Origin: Spiroplasma clarkii
Lineage (GTDB): Bacteria > Bacillota_I > Bacilli_A > Mycoplasmatales > Mycoplasmataceae
DNA length: 64,000 nt
NCBI RefSeq assembly: GCF_002795265.1
Contig: NZ_CP024870.1
Location: 930,001-994,000, forward strand
Reading direction: 5' to 3'
This document shows positions 44,999 to 55,105 of the stretch, piece by piece. Below the pieces are notes generated by a model. That model searched no databases. It was not told the origin of the DNA and saw only the letters and a list, made by a program, of their open reading frames with translations. The position numbers and the translations under genes were made by a program. Every line of letters starts with the position of its first letter. The first letter of the stretch is position 1.

Positions 44999-45370
44999 TT
45001 AATCCCTCTCTTCTGTTTTAGTTTGTTTTTTGGTTGTAAACTTTTTGTTAGTTAACAAGTACCACATTGAAATATCTACAGTTAGTAACATTCCACCAAT
45101 CATTGCTAGATAACCATTAATCAAAATAGTGGCTGTCAGACATAAAACTATTGCTGTGGGAATGGCAAATTTTTGTAGTGCTTCTTTTGCAAGACAAATT
45201 TCAATAACTAATCAAGCTACTAACATTATGACAAGTCCAACATAATAAGTTGATATGTTTCCATAAAACTGACCATTTAAATAACCATATTTAACCATGA
45301 CAAATCCAAATAGTAAGGTAAAGAACAAGACAGCAATACTATAACGCCAGTATTTTATTATTTTATTCAT
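44999..45370 (-). CDS. Small membrane protein, first gene of GAG operon
   Basis: A 123-aa protein with four hydrophobic segments (for example 'YSIAVLFFTLLFGFVMVKYG' and 'IPTAIVLCLTATILINGYLA') and a Lys/Thr-rich C-terminus. GGAGG lies upstream of the ATG. It is first in the operon, 2 bases ahead of IIB. The family was not recognised. Confidence 0.75.
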
Positions 45371-45399
45371 TTAATCTCTTTTTCCTCCAATCCATTTTT

Positions 45400-45426
45400 A
45401 TTATATAGTGATAAAAAAAATCACAA
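45400..45426 (-). promoter_or_regulatory. Likely promoter of the GAG operon
   Basis: A perfect TATAAT (45400-45405) lies 30 bases upstream of the first ATG; TTGTGA (45421-45426), 15 bases further upstream, is the best -35 match. The -35 box sits inside the stem of the preceding terminator. Confidence 0.5.
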
Positions 45427-45440
45427 CTTCTTAGTTGTGA
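45421..45440 (-). terminator. Terminator of the beta-galactosidase transcript
   Basis: A 7-bp stem TCACAAC / GTTGTGA with 6-base loop, followed by eight T residues on the minus strand. Confidence 0.85.
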
Positions 45441-45470
45441 AATGTTTTTGCTCTTATGAAAAAATTTTAA

Positions 45471-47243
45471 TTACAAACTTTCTTTATTGGAAAATAGGAG
45501 TTCACTAATGCCCACACAATCTGTTTCAAAGATTAGTACTTTATTAGATTTTGCTTTGAACAGGTACTTTGGAACATACAAATTTTTTTGGGGACCAATT
45601 TTTCAATACCTTCCTAAATTAAAGTCATTGACAAAAATTTGACCTTTGTGATATTTTGAAGTGTCTATGAATGTGTCTTGAAAAATGTTAGTATCACTTA
45701 AGTTGAAAATATTTAATATGGGAGAACCTTGATAAGTAAAGGTTTCAAAAAAATTATGATTGTATAAATCTGCAATATTTTCAAAATCCAAAACATAATG
45801 TTCTCAGTTAATAAGAATTATCTTGTCTAAAGTAACATTGTCCACAATGCCTTTCTTTTGCATATGAATATAGGGACCATAATTTACTCTTCCTAGATTT
45901 TCTACCATAACAATGATTTCATTTTCTCCAGTCACAATTGGGATGGTAACCCCATTTTTGATGTTTTCATTTTCAATAATGGCAGTCAAAACTTTATTCA
46001 CATAAATATGTACCCTATCATTTGTATCAAATAACTCTAGTTTGCCTTCAAAATTGTAAGTTGAGGTAAAAATATTCTTATAAACAATGTATCCATAGTT
46101 TTGATTAAGCTTCTCCATATTTTGTGGATACTTATTTCAGACTTTCTTTCTACAAACAGTTTCTAGATTGTCTAGTAAAGAATATTTTTTTGGGTTTGAA
46201 AAACTCCCACTAAAATTTTGATTTAATTCAACACTTAGAGTTTTTTTAACAGGAGTTTGCAAGTATTTTTTAATTGCATTTTGAAAAGCAAAAAATTTAG
46301 TCCTCCTTTCACCCGCTTCACTCAATGGGGCATCATAATCATATGATGTTACTCTTGGTAAAAGTTTATCTTTGAAATTTGAACCATTTCAAAACCCAAA
46401 GTTTGTGCCTCCATGAAACATATATAAATTAACACTCCCCAGCTTTAATGCAGCTTCTAATTCTGTGGTGGCTTCGGCAGCTGCTCTGGTGTTATGTTTT
46501 TTATCACCCCAACAATCAAACCAACCATCTCAAAATTCCATACACATTAATAAATCTTTATTTTTAGTAAACTCTAGTTGATTTTTAAATCTTTCTGGTG
46601 CATTAGAACCAAAATTACCTGTTGGTAATGCTAAATTTGGAATTGCTCCTTGCTGCATTAAATTATCTCATGGGCCATCTGCTGTAAATAAGTTATAATC
46701 CAATCCATATTTAACCATAATGTTGTAGATTTTAAGCAGATATTCTTTATCATATGAAAATGATCCATACTCATTTTCAACTTGTAACATAATTATGTTG
46801 CCCCCATTTTTACCTAAATGTTGACCAACAATTGGTGCAATTTTCTTATAGAAATTGTCAACTTTTTGCAAAAAAATAGCACAATCACTTCGCAGTCTTA
46901 GGTTATCATACTTTAAGAGTCAGCCAGGAAAACCACCAAATTCTCATTCAGCACATATGTAAGGTGAAAGTCTTAAAATGATATTTAACTGATGTTTTGT
47001 GCATAATTCTAAAAAGTGATTTAAATCAGCAATTCCTTCAAAACAAAAATTACCTTCATATGGTTCATGCAAATTTCAGGGCACATAAGTTTCAATTGTA
47101 TTACAACCCATTTCAATAAGTTTGATAATTCTGTCTTCTCAATACTCAGGCACAACTCTAAAATAGTGAATTGCCCCAGAAACAATTTTGGTTTTGGTAT
47201 TATTGATATAAAATCCATCTTTAATTTCTAATTTCTTAGACAT
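45471..47243 (-). CDS. Beta-galactosidase, GH35
   Basis: A 590-aa glycoside hydrolase family 35 enzyme: '[18 protein letters not shown]' N-terminus, acid/base Glu158 in '[10 protein letters not shown]', nucleophile Glu236 in 'MCMEFWDGWF', followed by C-terminal beta-sandwich domains. No signal peptide, so it cleaves an imported galactoside. Many TGA-Trp codons. GGAGG precedes the ATG. It overlaps the end of the RpiR gene by 8 bases, so the two are co-transcribed and end at the terminator 45421-45440. Similar GH35 enzymes with mannose-family PTS act on galactose-capped host glycans. Confidence 0.93.
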
Positions 47244-48024
47244 TGAGTTTTTCTCCTCCCATTAGTGCTATAATAGTTTTCAAGACCAAAATAACAAAAG
47301 CCAATTTAGCTACTTTATTTTTCCCTGAGATTGCTAGTAAATTTAATCAATAAATATTTGGTTCAAAAATTCGGGAATTAAAAGTTAACATACAGATTTT
47401 ATTTGTTTTTGCTTGAACATTTTTTAAGATTTCTAAAAATTCATTGCCAATCATAGCATCATCCACAAAAAATGCCACATCATTTTTTGAAATATTTTTA
47501 GAATAATGGACTTGGTTATCTAAATCTGATGAAAAGATAATGGTTTTATCTTCTCACATCAAATCATTTTTAAATATTTGCAACAGTTGGGCATATTCTC
47601 CAGTTCCAAAAAGAAAGACAACTTTATTTTGTTTAAGAACTGAAGCAATATTACAAATTGATTTACAATCACTTCTATTAGCAGTTCAAAGCTTTGAAAC
47701 AAAGAGTTTTTCAACCTCTGGGAGTTTGTGTGAAATGTTTGAAACATTTTCAACAATCTCTGAGCGATAATTTTTTGTTTGTAAATCTCTTTCTCAAACC
47801 AAACTAAATGCTAGTTCTTTAAAGCCACTTGCACCAAGCATTTGAGAAAATCGGGTTACAGATGAAGTTGAAACTTGTGCTGTTTTGGCAATTGTGCTAA
47901 CTTTAAGTTCACCAATTCTTGGCAGATTTAATAAGACAGCTCCAGCAATACTTTTGTAAACTGGGTTTTGGCCATTTTTTTTAATTTCTTCAATCTTGTA
48001 AAGTAGAGATACTTTTTCATCCAT
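47236..48024 (-). CDS. RpiR-family transcriptional regulator
   Basis: A 262-aa regulator with helix-turn-helix 'STIAKTAQVSTSSVTRFSQML' (about residues 43-63) and a SIS-like domain ('KVVFLFGTGEYAQLLQIF', 'VAFFVDDAMIGNEF'). It is first in the transcript with the GH35 gene and divergent from the two small plus-strand genes at 48154, so it may control both directions. Confidence 0.9.
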
Positions 48025-48153
48025 TATTTTTCACCCCTCTTATAAATATTATTATATATTAATTCGCTTTTATGTACTTTTATCAGGAATAAATGCCTTA
48101 TTTTGAAATTATTTTAAGCCTGTATTTATCTATAATGAGAAAAAGGAGTAAAA

Positions 48154-48573
48154 ATGACTAATACAAAGAAGAAAAAAGTTTTGGTATTAATTAATGATAG
48201 TTTTTTAGAATTAAAAAAATCATTAATTAGCAGATTTGAGAAAAGTAAAGATCAACTGGATGTAATTCATCTTGATAATATCTCAACTGATTTAGTTGAA
48301 AATGTAAAAAATTATATCAAAGAATTTAAAAGTAATAATTGTGAGTTTGGATTTGTTCTGTGAATCACAGGGATTGCTTTTACCAATTTATTGGCAAAAG
48401 CACTAAAAAATAATGTAACTTTTAATACTTCATGTCAATATTATTATGAAGACTACCAAAATAACATTGGTCCCATTGAAATCCTAGTTTTAGGTTCAAG
48501 TACTCTTGGTGACAAAAATATTAAATTACTAACAGAATTACATATTAAATCCATAATAGATAATAAAAAATAG
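48154..48573 (+). CDS. RpiB/LacAB-like protein, divergent
   Basis: A 139-aa protein with a GGAGT ribosome site. A Rossmann-like start ('KKKVLVLINDSFLELKKSL') and 'FGFVLWITGIAFTNLLAKAL' recall the RpiB/LacA sugar-phosphate isomerase family, where this position has a GTGIG loop; 'IEILVLGSSTLGDKNI' corresponds to the 'NVLxLGA' block. Catalytic Cys is not obvious, so it is either a divergent isomerase or a distant relative. It forms a two-gene plus-strand operon. Confidence 0.6.
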
Positions 48574-48588
48574 AAGGACAGGAAATTT

Positions 48589-48966
48589 ATGATTTACTTA
48601 TATTGCAGTGAAAAAAAGTATTATAATAAACTAAATAAAAAAATCAACATTTGTCATGTTGATAAGGTTGAAAATATTTTAGCAAAATTTAATCCCAGTC
48701 AAGATAGATTAATTATTGTTGGGAAAAGGTTACACCAAATAGTTAGAGAAATTACCCAGCTCACTGGATTTGTTGTCATACAATATTTTTCAGATATTGA
48801 CTGATTAGAAACAATCAAAACCAATGGTGCCAACACTTTAGCACTTGATACTATCCTTCACAGTTTTGATGTAGTTGAATGGGTAATTTCAAAATGAATT
48901 AATGTTCCAGATTATGAAAAGGATAATTATCATGATGAATATGTTGTTGCACTTAGAACTTGATAA
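48589..48966 (+). CDS. LacB-like protein, partner of the preceding gene
   Basis: A 125-aa protein 16 bases after the preceding gene, with GAAGGACAGGA upstream of its ATG. The C-terminal half 'GANTLALDTILHSFDVVEWVISKWINVPDY' resembles the end of RpiB/LacB proteins ('ANVLALGxR...FLxxxF'). LacA and LacB work as a heteromer, so the pair may be a diverged galactose-6-phosphate-isomerase-like enzyme. Ends with TGA-Trp then TAA. Low confidence in function. Confidence 0.55.
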
Positions 48967-49059
48967 AATCAAGGAAATTTAATAAAATTATTGCATGGTT
49001 CTTGGGAAAGATAATTTTACTTTTCAAGTTTAGCAAGTAACATTTTTTATTTCCTGAAT

Positions 49060-49200
49060 CTTTTCTTATCGCCAAAATTTTTAAAATTTTCAATTTCATT
49101 TGGTTGATTAAAGTGAAAAGTGCTTTTCTATTTTACTTAATAAATTTATATAAACTTAATTTCCCTGCATCTTTACAACCAAAAAAATCAATTTTCATAT
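49060..49200 (-). pseudogene. Fragment of an AAA_13-type ATPase (Walker A region)
   Basis: On the minus strand this reads 'FFGCKDAGKLSLYKFIK', stop, 'NRKALF', then after a frameshift 'FNQPNEIENFKN'. It lines up with 'FGCNGAGKSSISKFIKQNNNAVF...DQTDEIEDFKN' in the ATPase at 20493-22472. Only the N-terminal ~45 codons remain. The flanking 48967-49251 has no intact gene. Confidence 0.75.
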
Positions 49201-49251
49201 AAATATAATAATTTAAGAGAAATTATCTAAAACTACATAATTTGTTTTAAT

Positions 49252-49716
49252 CTATAGTCTAACCCAAGAAATAATTACAATAATAATCATAATTGCAATT
49301 CATAATATTTCACTTCATATTATTAAATTTGAATACTTATTCTTTCGTCTTATAATTCTGATTGCTAGATTACTTTGAAATCTAAATTGATCTATAAAAT
49401 TATCTTCATTAATTGGTTCTCTTTCTTGTGAGAATAAGTTAAAATTTTTATTTTTTTCATAGTTTTCATTTTTTTCAACCACTTTACGCAAAGGTAAGAT
49501 GCCAATCAATAAAAATATTATAGGAAATAATGTAAAAAATAATAATATCAGTATCTCTATTTTACTAAATTGAAAAAAATTATTTATAGCTATCAGTATA
49601 AAAGAATTAGCTGAAATAATTGATGCACCTAGAATATTTAGCTTACTTTCCATATATCTCTGTTCAGCCTTTAAAAAATCAAATTCCTTTAAAACTATTT
49701 CTTCTTTACAAATCAA
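49252..49716 (-). CDS. Membrane effector next to cyclase, Pycsar-like (PycTM type)
   Basis: A 154-aa protein with three hydrophobic segments: 'LGASIISANSFILIAI', 'ILILLFFTLFPIIFLLIGIL', and a C-terminal 'ILWIAIMIIIVIISW'. Two TGA-Trp codons at the C-terminus. The TTG at 49716 follows GGTGGAG and overlaps the cyclase stop by 11 bases; no good ATG is available upstream. Size, membrane layout and coupling to a nucleotidyl cyclase match the transmembrane effectors of Pycsar systems, which damage the membrane when bound to cCMP or cUMP. Confidence 0.75.
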
Positions 49717-50299
49717 TTTTCTCCACCGTCTTTTTCTTTGATTTAGTTGTGGTAAACTTTTTCAAATTTTCTCCTTTTAATTGTTTGAAAAATTCAATGC
49801 CTAAACCTATATATTTATTTTTCTTATCCTTTTTGTTTTTAAATGGCATAGTATTACAAATTTTTGTTGAAAATGAAACTGCTTTACCTACATATAAAGT
49901 ATTATTGAAAATATTTTTTAAATTTTCAACTTTCTTGTGATAAACTTTACCCGTATCAACACCAATTCCTACCATAAATTTATGCTGACTATACTCTTCA
50001 ACATAATACTCAATTATACTTTTAATTTCAAAAACTATTTTGACAACATTTTCAAAAGAATCATCTCTATTATTTTTATCAACATCAATAACAAAAATAA
50101 TGCCATCTCCTGAATATATACACTTGTCAACATAATTTTCATTAACTCCTCTCATAGCATCATAAACCTTAGAAATGAAACCTGAAATTATATCTGCTGT
50201 TTCTTCAAGATCACCAACAACATTATGTAGGTTTGTTGAATTCCTTATGTCCACACAAACACTAATAACTTCTGACTTGTTTTTATTTTGATTTTCCAT
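49706..50299 (-). CDS. Class III nucleotidyl cyclase, Pycsar-like (PycC type)
   Basis: A 197-aa single-domain cyclase: 'VISVCVDIRNSTNL' with metal-binding Asp17, 'CIYSGDGIIFVIDV' with Asp65, and 'MVGIGVDTGKVYHKKVE', as in class III cyclase domains. GAGGAGAT precedes the ATG. No membrane or receptor domain is present. A stand-alone cyclase fused in an operon to a small membrane protein is the hallmark of the Pycsar anti-phage system, whose cyclases make cyclic pyrimidine nucleotides. The product here cannot be told from sequence. Confidence 0.85.
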   Translation of the reverse strand: MENQNKNKSEVISVCVDIRNSTNLHNVVGDLEETADIISGFISKVYDAMRGVNENYVDKCIYSGDGIIFVIDVDKNNRDDSFENVVKIVFEIKSIIEYYVEEYSQHKFMVGIGVDTGKVYHKKVENLKNIFNNTLYVGKAVSFSTKICNTMPFKNKKDKKNKYIGLGIEFFKQLKGENLKKFTTTKSKKKTVEKIDL

Positions 50300-50537
50300 A
50301 ATATCTCCTCATTTTATTCTTTGTTAAATGGACAAATTTCATGACTAATTTTGGTAAATTTCAAGAGTTAAATTTATTCACCCATAATAATTTGCACTTT
50401 ATTCAAAAGTACTGTGAGATAGCATTTATTAACTAAAAATTTTTAAGATACTGATAACAAGCTAATCTATTTTTATAGTATAAACTAAACTTCCAATCCA
50501 CTAACTTAAACTTTAGCTTCTAAGTAAGTTATATATT

Positions 50538-51113
50538 TTACGTCAATTTTTTGCTATTTTTAATATGTTTTAATATAGCTTTTCATTTTTCACTTAAATA
50601 AAATTTTCTACCACTAATATATATAAAAAACATATTGTTAAAGTAATTATATATTTCTATAAATGAGAAGTTGTCTATTCCCTTAATTTTTAAACTATTA
50701 AGGTCAACAAACCTATATGAATATCCTGGTCCAACTTCCCCACTCCTAAATTTTATTGGAATATCATACTCCAACATTCTTTTTAAATTTATTTTAACTT
50801 TTTCATATAATTTAAAGTAAATTTTTAAAATTACTTCTATTCCCAACCTATTATTTTTTGTCAATGAGTCATCACATAGATATTTGAACTCTCCAATTAA
50901 GTATTCAATAACTTCACAGTAATTCTGACCTAATGGTTTACCAATTCAAATTTTTGTGTTAATAATTTCTTGTTGATCTGCAATAATTCTTTTAATTACT
51001 TTATTACTAAAATCATTCTTATTCTTATAAATTGGAATTACAATATAACTTATCAAAAAAATTAGTAAAGATAATGAAATAGATGCTATTGAAATGATGA
51101 TTGATAAATTCAT
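50538..51113 (-). CDS. Membrane-anchored protein, unknown
   Basis: A 191-aa protein with an N-terminal membrane segment ('IISIASISLSLLIFLISYIVIPI') and a soluble domain. One TGA-Trp codon near the end. AGGAGAG lies upstream of the ATG. It sits between the Z1 operon and the cyclase pair, with gaps of 124 and 238 bases, so co-transcription is uncertain. The family was not recognised. Confidence 0.65.
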
Positions 51114-51237
51114 AAAAACTAACTCTCCTATTAAATTTCACTCTCACAAAAAATTTTTATGCTTATTCTCTATAATTAAAATTTATGTCAACTTTGATCA
51201 CTTTCTAAAAATTATGTATTTAATAACCATATAAACA

Positions 51238-53781
51238 TTAATTATCCTCTTCTTTATCTATAAATGCACCTGTGGTTGTATTTAAATATATACTTTTTGA
51301 GTTAATTGCAATTTCTTTTTCATCAGGATTGTAAAATGCAATTGCTACAACTGGTTCCTCAATGGCATTGCTTTCAGAGTTCTCATTAATTCTGAATTTA
51401 TTTATAGTAATAAACAAGACTGGATTAGTTATCTCTAATAGTCTACTTTTTGTATTATTAATCTTACCAATTTTGTTAAAATTATAATTTTCAATATCAG
51501 TTGTTAGCACAGTCTTTATGTGGGCAACTTCTTTGTTATTTAATTGTATCCATTTAAAGTCCTTACTACTTAAGTTAACAGAAACATCTTCATTTAATGC
51601 CAGAGAACCATATATTGATTTACCTATATTTTTAATAACTACATCTCATTCTCTATTGCTTTGTTCAAAGTAAATTTTATGGTTTTCAATTTTTTCTTTG
51701 CTTTTTTCTTCAAAATTAAAATCATCAAGAAACTCTTTAACATATTTGTACAGAATTTTTCTAGCAACATAATTTTGATTAGTTTTTTCAAATTTTAACT
51801 TTAATGTTAATTTTTTTAAAGACTCAATATTTTCTTGCAAAATTTTAGACTCCATCTGATAATTGTATATTTGATTTCTACCAGTTTTACTTCATTTATC
51901 ATATAGTTTTTCAGCACCCTTCATTTTATTTCTGCTTGTAGGTAGCAATGATTCTGATGCTGAAATTTTAATGATAAATTCCTCAGCTGTTAATCCGTCT
52001 CTCCCTTGCACTTGAACATCTCTCTTAAAATCTTCATAAGTTTCAAACATCTCACAAAAATTATCTCATGCTGTTTGAGTTGTATATAAAGTTGTATAAT
52101 TAATATAATTATCTCTATAACCAAACCAACGACACATCTGCATTGCAGTATCAAAATTATTTGTATTTCTATAAAAAACTGTTGTAAACAGTCCAGGGAT
52201 TGTTAAACCTCTGGATAACTTATAACCACCTATTACAATTAAGATTTTATCTTTATTTGTTTCTAAGGAGTTTTCATCAAATAATCTATCAGAATTTTTG
52301 CTTTTGCTATTTTTATTGATTACTTCAACTTGACAATTTAATGCTGCTTGTTTATATAAATATCAAAATTCCTCATGACAAATATTGGCATATTCATCAT
52401 ATAAATACTTGTAATCTTTTTTTAGCAACTCTTCTAAATCATTTTTGTATAATTCTTTAAATCTATTTAAAGATGTAACTATTGAGGTTATAATATTGGA
52501 AAACTCTTTTTTCAATAACTCTTGACTAATATTTTTTATATCAATATTAACTAACATAGTTTTAAAATTCTCAATTTTAACATTTTCTCTAATTTCTTGA
52601 TATTTAAAAATTGCCACACTAGTTAAAAAGATTTTAACAATTGTTTTGAAATCAGTATCATTGCTAATTTCATAATTATTATTTTTTTTATAATCAAATA
52701 ATTTTTCTTCATCCAAAAACTTAACATTATTAACTTCTGAATCCAATTCCTTGTATTTTTCAAATCCAGTGTAGCTTACTCCAGGAGATAATAAACTTAT
52801 AAAACTATCTGGAAATAAAGTCTCATCCATATGAGTCCTGTTTTTGTTTGTTAATAAATTTGCAAAAGGAGTTGCAGTGTAAGAAATTAATGCAACTTTT
52901 TTAAACTGTTTCAATAATTCTATTACTAATTGATTTGTTTTTGACACCTCTTCAGTTTTTGAAGGGGAATTATCCTGAGATGCCAGATCAGCCTCATCAT
53001 CAATTAACAAAATTTTTGAATTCATTTTTTTTGCAATTGTACTTTCCTTATTATTCTTCAAAGAGTTTTTTACATCTTCATTATATCCATTATAAATTTC
53101 ATTGATTACCTTTAATTTATTTGCTGTTTTTTTGATAATCCAATATGTTTTTTTAGTTTCATTCATTTTATATGCAATAAGCGAACCAATATTAACATCT
53201 TTGTCCAATGTTTGGTTGACTATGCCATAGTCACTCATACTAATAAGAGTTTCAACATCATTTGGATCTATGCCTATACTTTCATTAATTCTAAATCCTG
53301 TTTGATTACGCAAATCTTCAATTAAGCCAGATAAAACGATTACAGTTTCATAGCCAATGTCAAATGCACCTAAAATTAATGAAATCATTGAACTTGTTTT
53401 TCCAGATTGAATATCACCAATAACTAAGCCTTTTATACAAAATTCACTAACTTCATCCTTTACATTAATTTTTTCTAAAATGCTCAATGTTTCTGATTCC
53501 AAGTTTTGTAAGTCCACATCTGACCTATCTAACTTTTCAAGGTACTTGTACATCAATGATAGTTCATCCCTTAAAACAGGTTGAAATTTAACAATTTTCT
53601 TTGAATCATTTTCAAAATTAAAAATATTAGTACTTGAAGTAATATTAATATCACCTTGAACTATTGATTCTGCAACTTTATACTTTTTTGCCAAAGCTTT
53701 TATAATATCTTCATCATTATCAAAAACCTTGGTCTTCTTTAATTTTAAATAATCTTTATAAATGCTATTTTCCATTTTCAT
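51238..53781 (-). CDS. Z1-domain superfamily 2-type ATPase/helicase
   Basis: An 847-aa protein: Walker A 'VIGDIQSGKTSSM' (about 121-133), 'ILLIDDEADLAS' (261-265, DEAD-like), 'ISYTATPFANLL', and the Z1 block 'GGYKLSRGLTIPGL' with 'MQMCRWFGYR'. Several TGA-Trp codons. The ATG at 53781 overlaps the preceding gene. Z1 ATPases are described in predicted restriction systems together with MutL/MORC-like ATPases, AIPR proteins and m5C methylases; here the AIPR and methylase genes lie 7-11 kb upstream and no MutL-like gene is seen. Confidence 0.88.
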
Positions 53782-54268
53782 TTCTTCTCTCTCTATATTG
53801 TAAAAAATCACTTTTAACAACAAAATATTCTGTTGATAAGATAGTGTCAATATTTCTAGTTCCCTGACTTTGTAATAGGAAGATAATTTCATCAAGTGAA
53901 ATTTTTGAATTTTTTCAGATTTTTATTTTGAAACCTTTTGAACTAATTATTCCATAAATTTCAAAATCAAAATCATGTCTTTGCAAATAATAGACTAGAG
54001 CAAATTTATCAACTCCATGACTTATCAATAATTTACTATCAACAATTGCTGCAAACCTACAACATTCAATGATCTCATTTACAAACTCTTCTATAGAACC
54101 TAGCAAAAAATCAAATTTATTTGTATTTTCATCTGTTATATAATTTTCATCAAGAACAATAATTTTTTTATTAATGATTAAATCATTGATTTTTTCATTA
54201 ATCCTATTTATTGGTAAAGTATCTTTAAATTGTTCAAAAAAAGAAGCAAAACTTATAGCATTTTTCAA
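53765..54268 (-). CDS. Unknown protein of the Z1 operon
   Basis: A 167-aa protein with one TGA-Trp codon, overlapping both neighbours: it probably starts at TTG 54268 inside the end of the preceding gene, and its stop lies 17 bases inside the Z1 gene. No standard domain was recognised. Its length does not fit the larger PD-(D/E)xK component often found with Z1 proteins. The tight overlap indicates one functional unit with the Z1 protein. Confidence 0.65.
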
Positions 54269-54591
54269 AATTCTGTTTTAAAGAAACTATCTATATCACT
54301 TTCATTATTTACTTTAATAATTCTTTGAACTGTAATGCCTTTGAATTTTACATCAATTTTTGCAAAACCTAATACTATATACCTATCTCCAGGATTAATG
54401 GTATTTCTAGTTTTATCTAACTCTAGTCCAAGTTCATCAAAAGCTTGAAACATTACCATTAAGTCCTTTTGTTCTTTTTCTATTCCAATATTATTAGTTC
54501 ATAATGTTGCGCTAACATAGTAAGTGTTAGCTTGCGATTTCTTTAATTCACTAATATTGGTGATATATCCAATTCCAATAAACAAATTCAT
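54253..54591 (-). CDS. OB-fold/SSB-like small protein of the Z1 operon
   Basis: A 112-aa protein starting 'MNLFIGIGYITNISELKKSQ', which recalls the beginning of single-strand binding proteins, followed by short strands ('YYVSATLWTNN', 'DRYIVLGFAKIDVKFKGITV'). Two TGA-Trp codons. AGGAAT precedes the ATG. First gene of the operon with the 167-aa protein and Z1. The SSB assignment is by pattern only and weak. Confidence 0.6.
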
Positions 54592-55105
54592 TGCTATTCC
54601 TCATACTTTCTATAATAACCTACAGATAAATTTTAACTCAAAATTGAGATTGTTTCAGAACTTTTTAAAGAAAATAAATTTTTTTGATTTGTTTTAAAAA
54701 TTTTACTTGGTATTAGATAGTTATTTAACTTCCTCCTATTAAAATTTAAATTTATAAATTTCGTTATGTAAACAGATCAAGAAAATAGTTTAAGTTTTTT
54801 AAATGCAATTGGTTTGCCTGTTGCTATTTGTAATTAACACCACAACTCTACTCTCTCATTTCAATTAATTAACTTCATATCACTTGTGTTTGTTTTAATA
54901 TTAACTAAAACTGAAATAGTTTCAGTTATTTTTTATTAAGAAAATGGAGAAATGAAAGCAACTATCTATTGACCATCTATACCATATGACATTTAGCAAT
55001 AGATTTAAGGTTACTATTTGTTTAATTAGTCTTGACATTTAATTAAGTTTTTTTGTGATTGACATAAATACAAGTAATATATATATCATAAGTGGATAGT
55101 CTAAA
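54592..55105. other. Intergenic region with plus-strand hairpin and possible decayed tracrRNA
   Basis: No gene was found. A plus-strand hairpin AACTGAAA / TTTCAGTT (54909-54927) is followed by ATTTTTTATT. The 15-mer AGAAAATGGAGAAAT just after it also occurs beside the tracrRNA (about 32406), and TGACATTTAGCAATAG (near 54987) resembles the tracrRNA anti-repeat complement. A TTGACA...TATAT promoter-like pair lies at 55059-55087 on the plus strand with no gene behind it. Confidence 0.4.
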
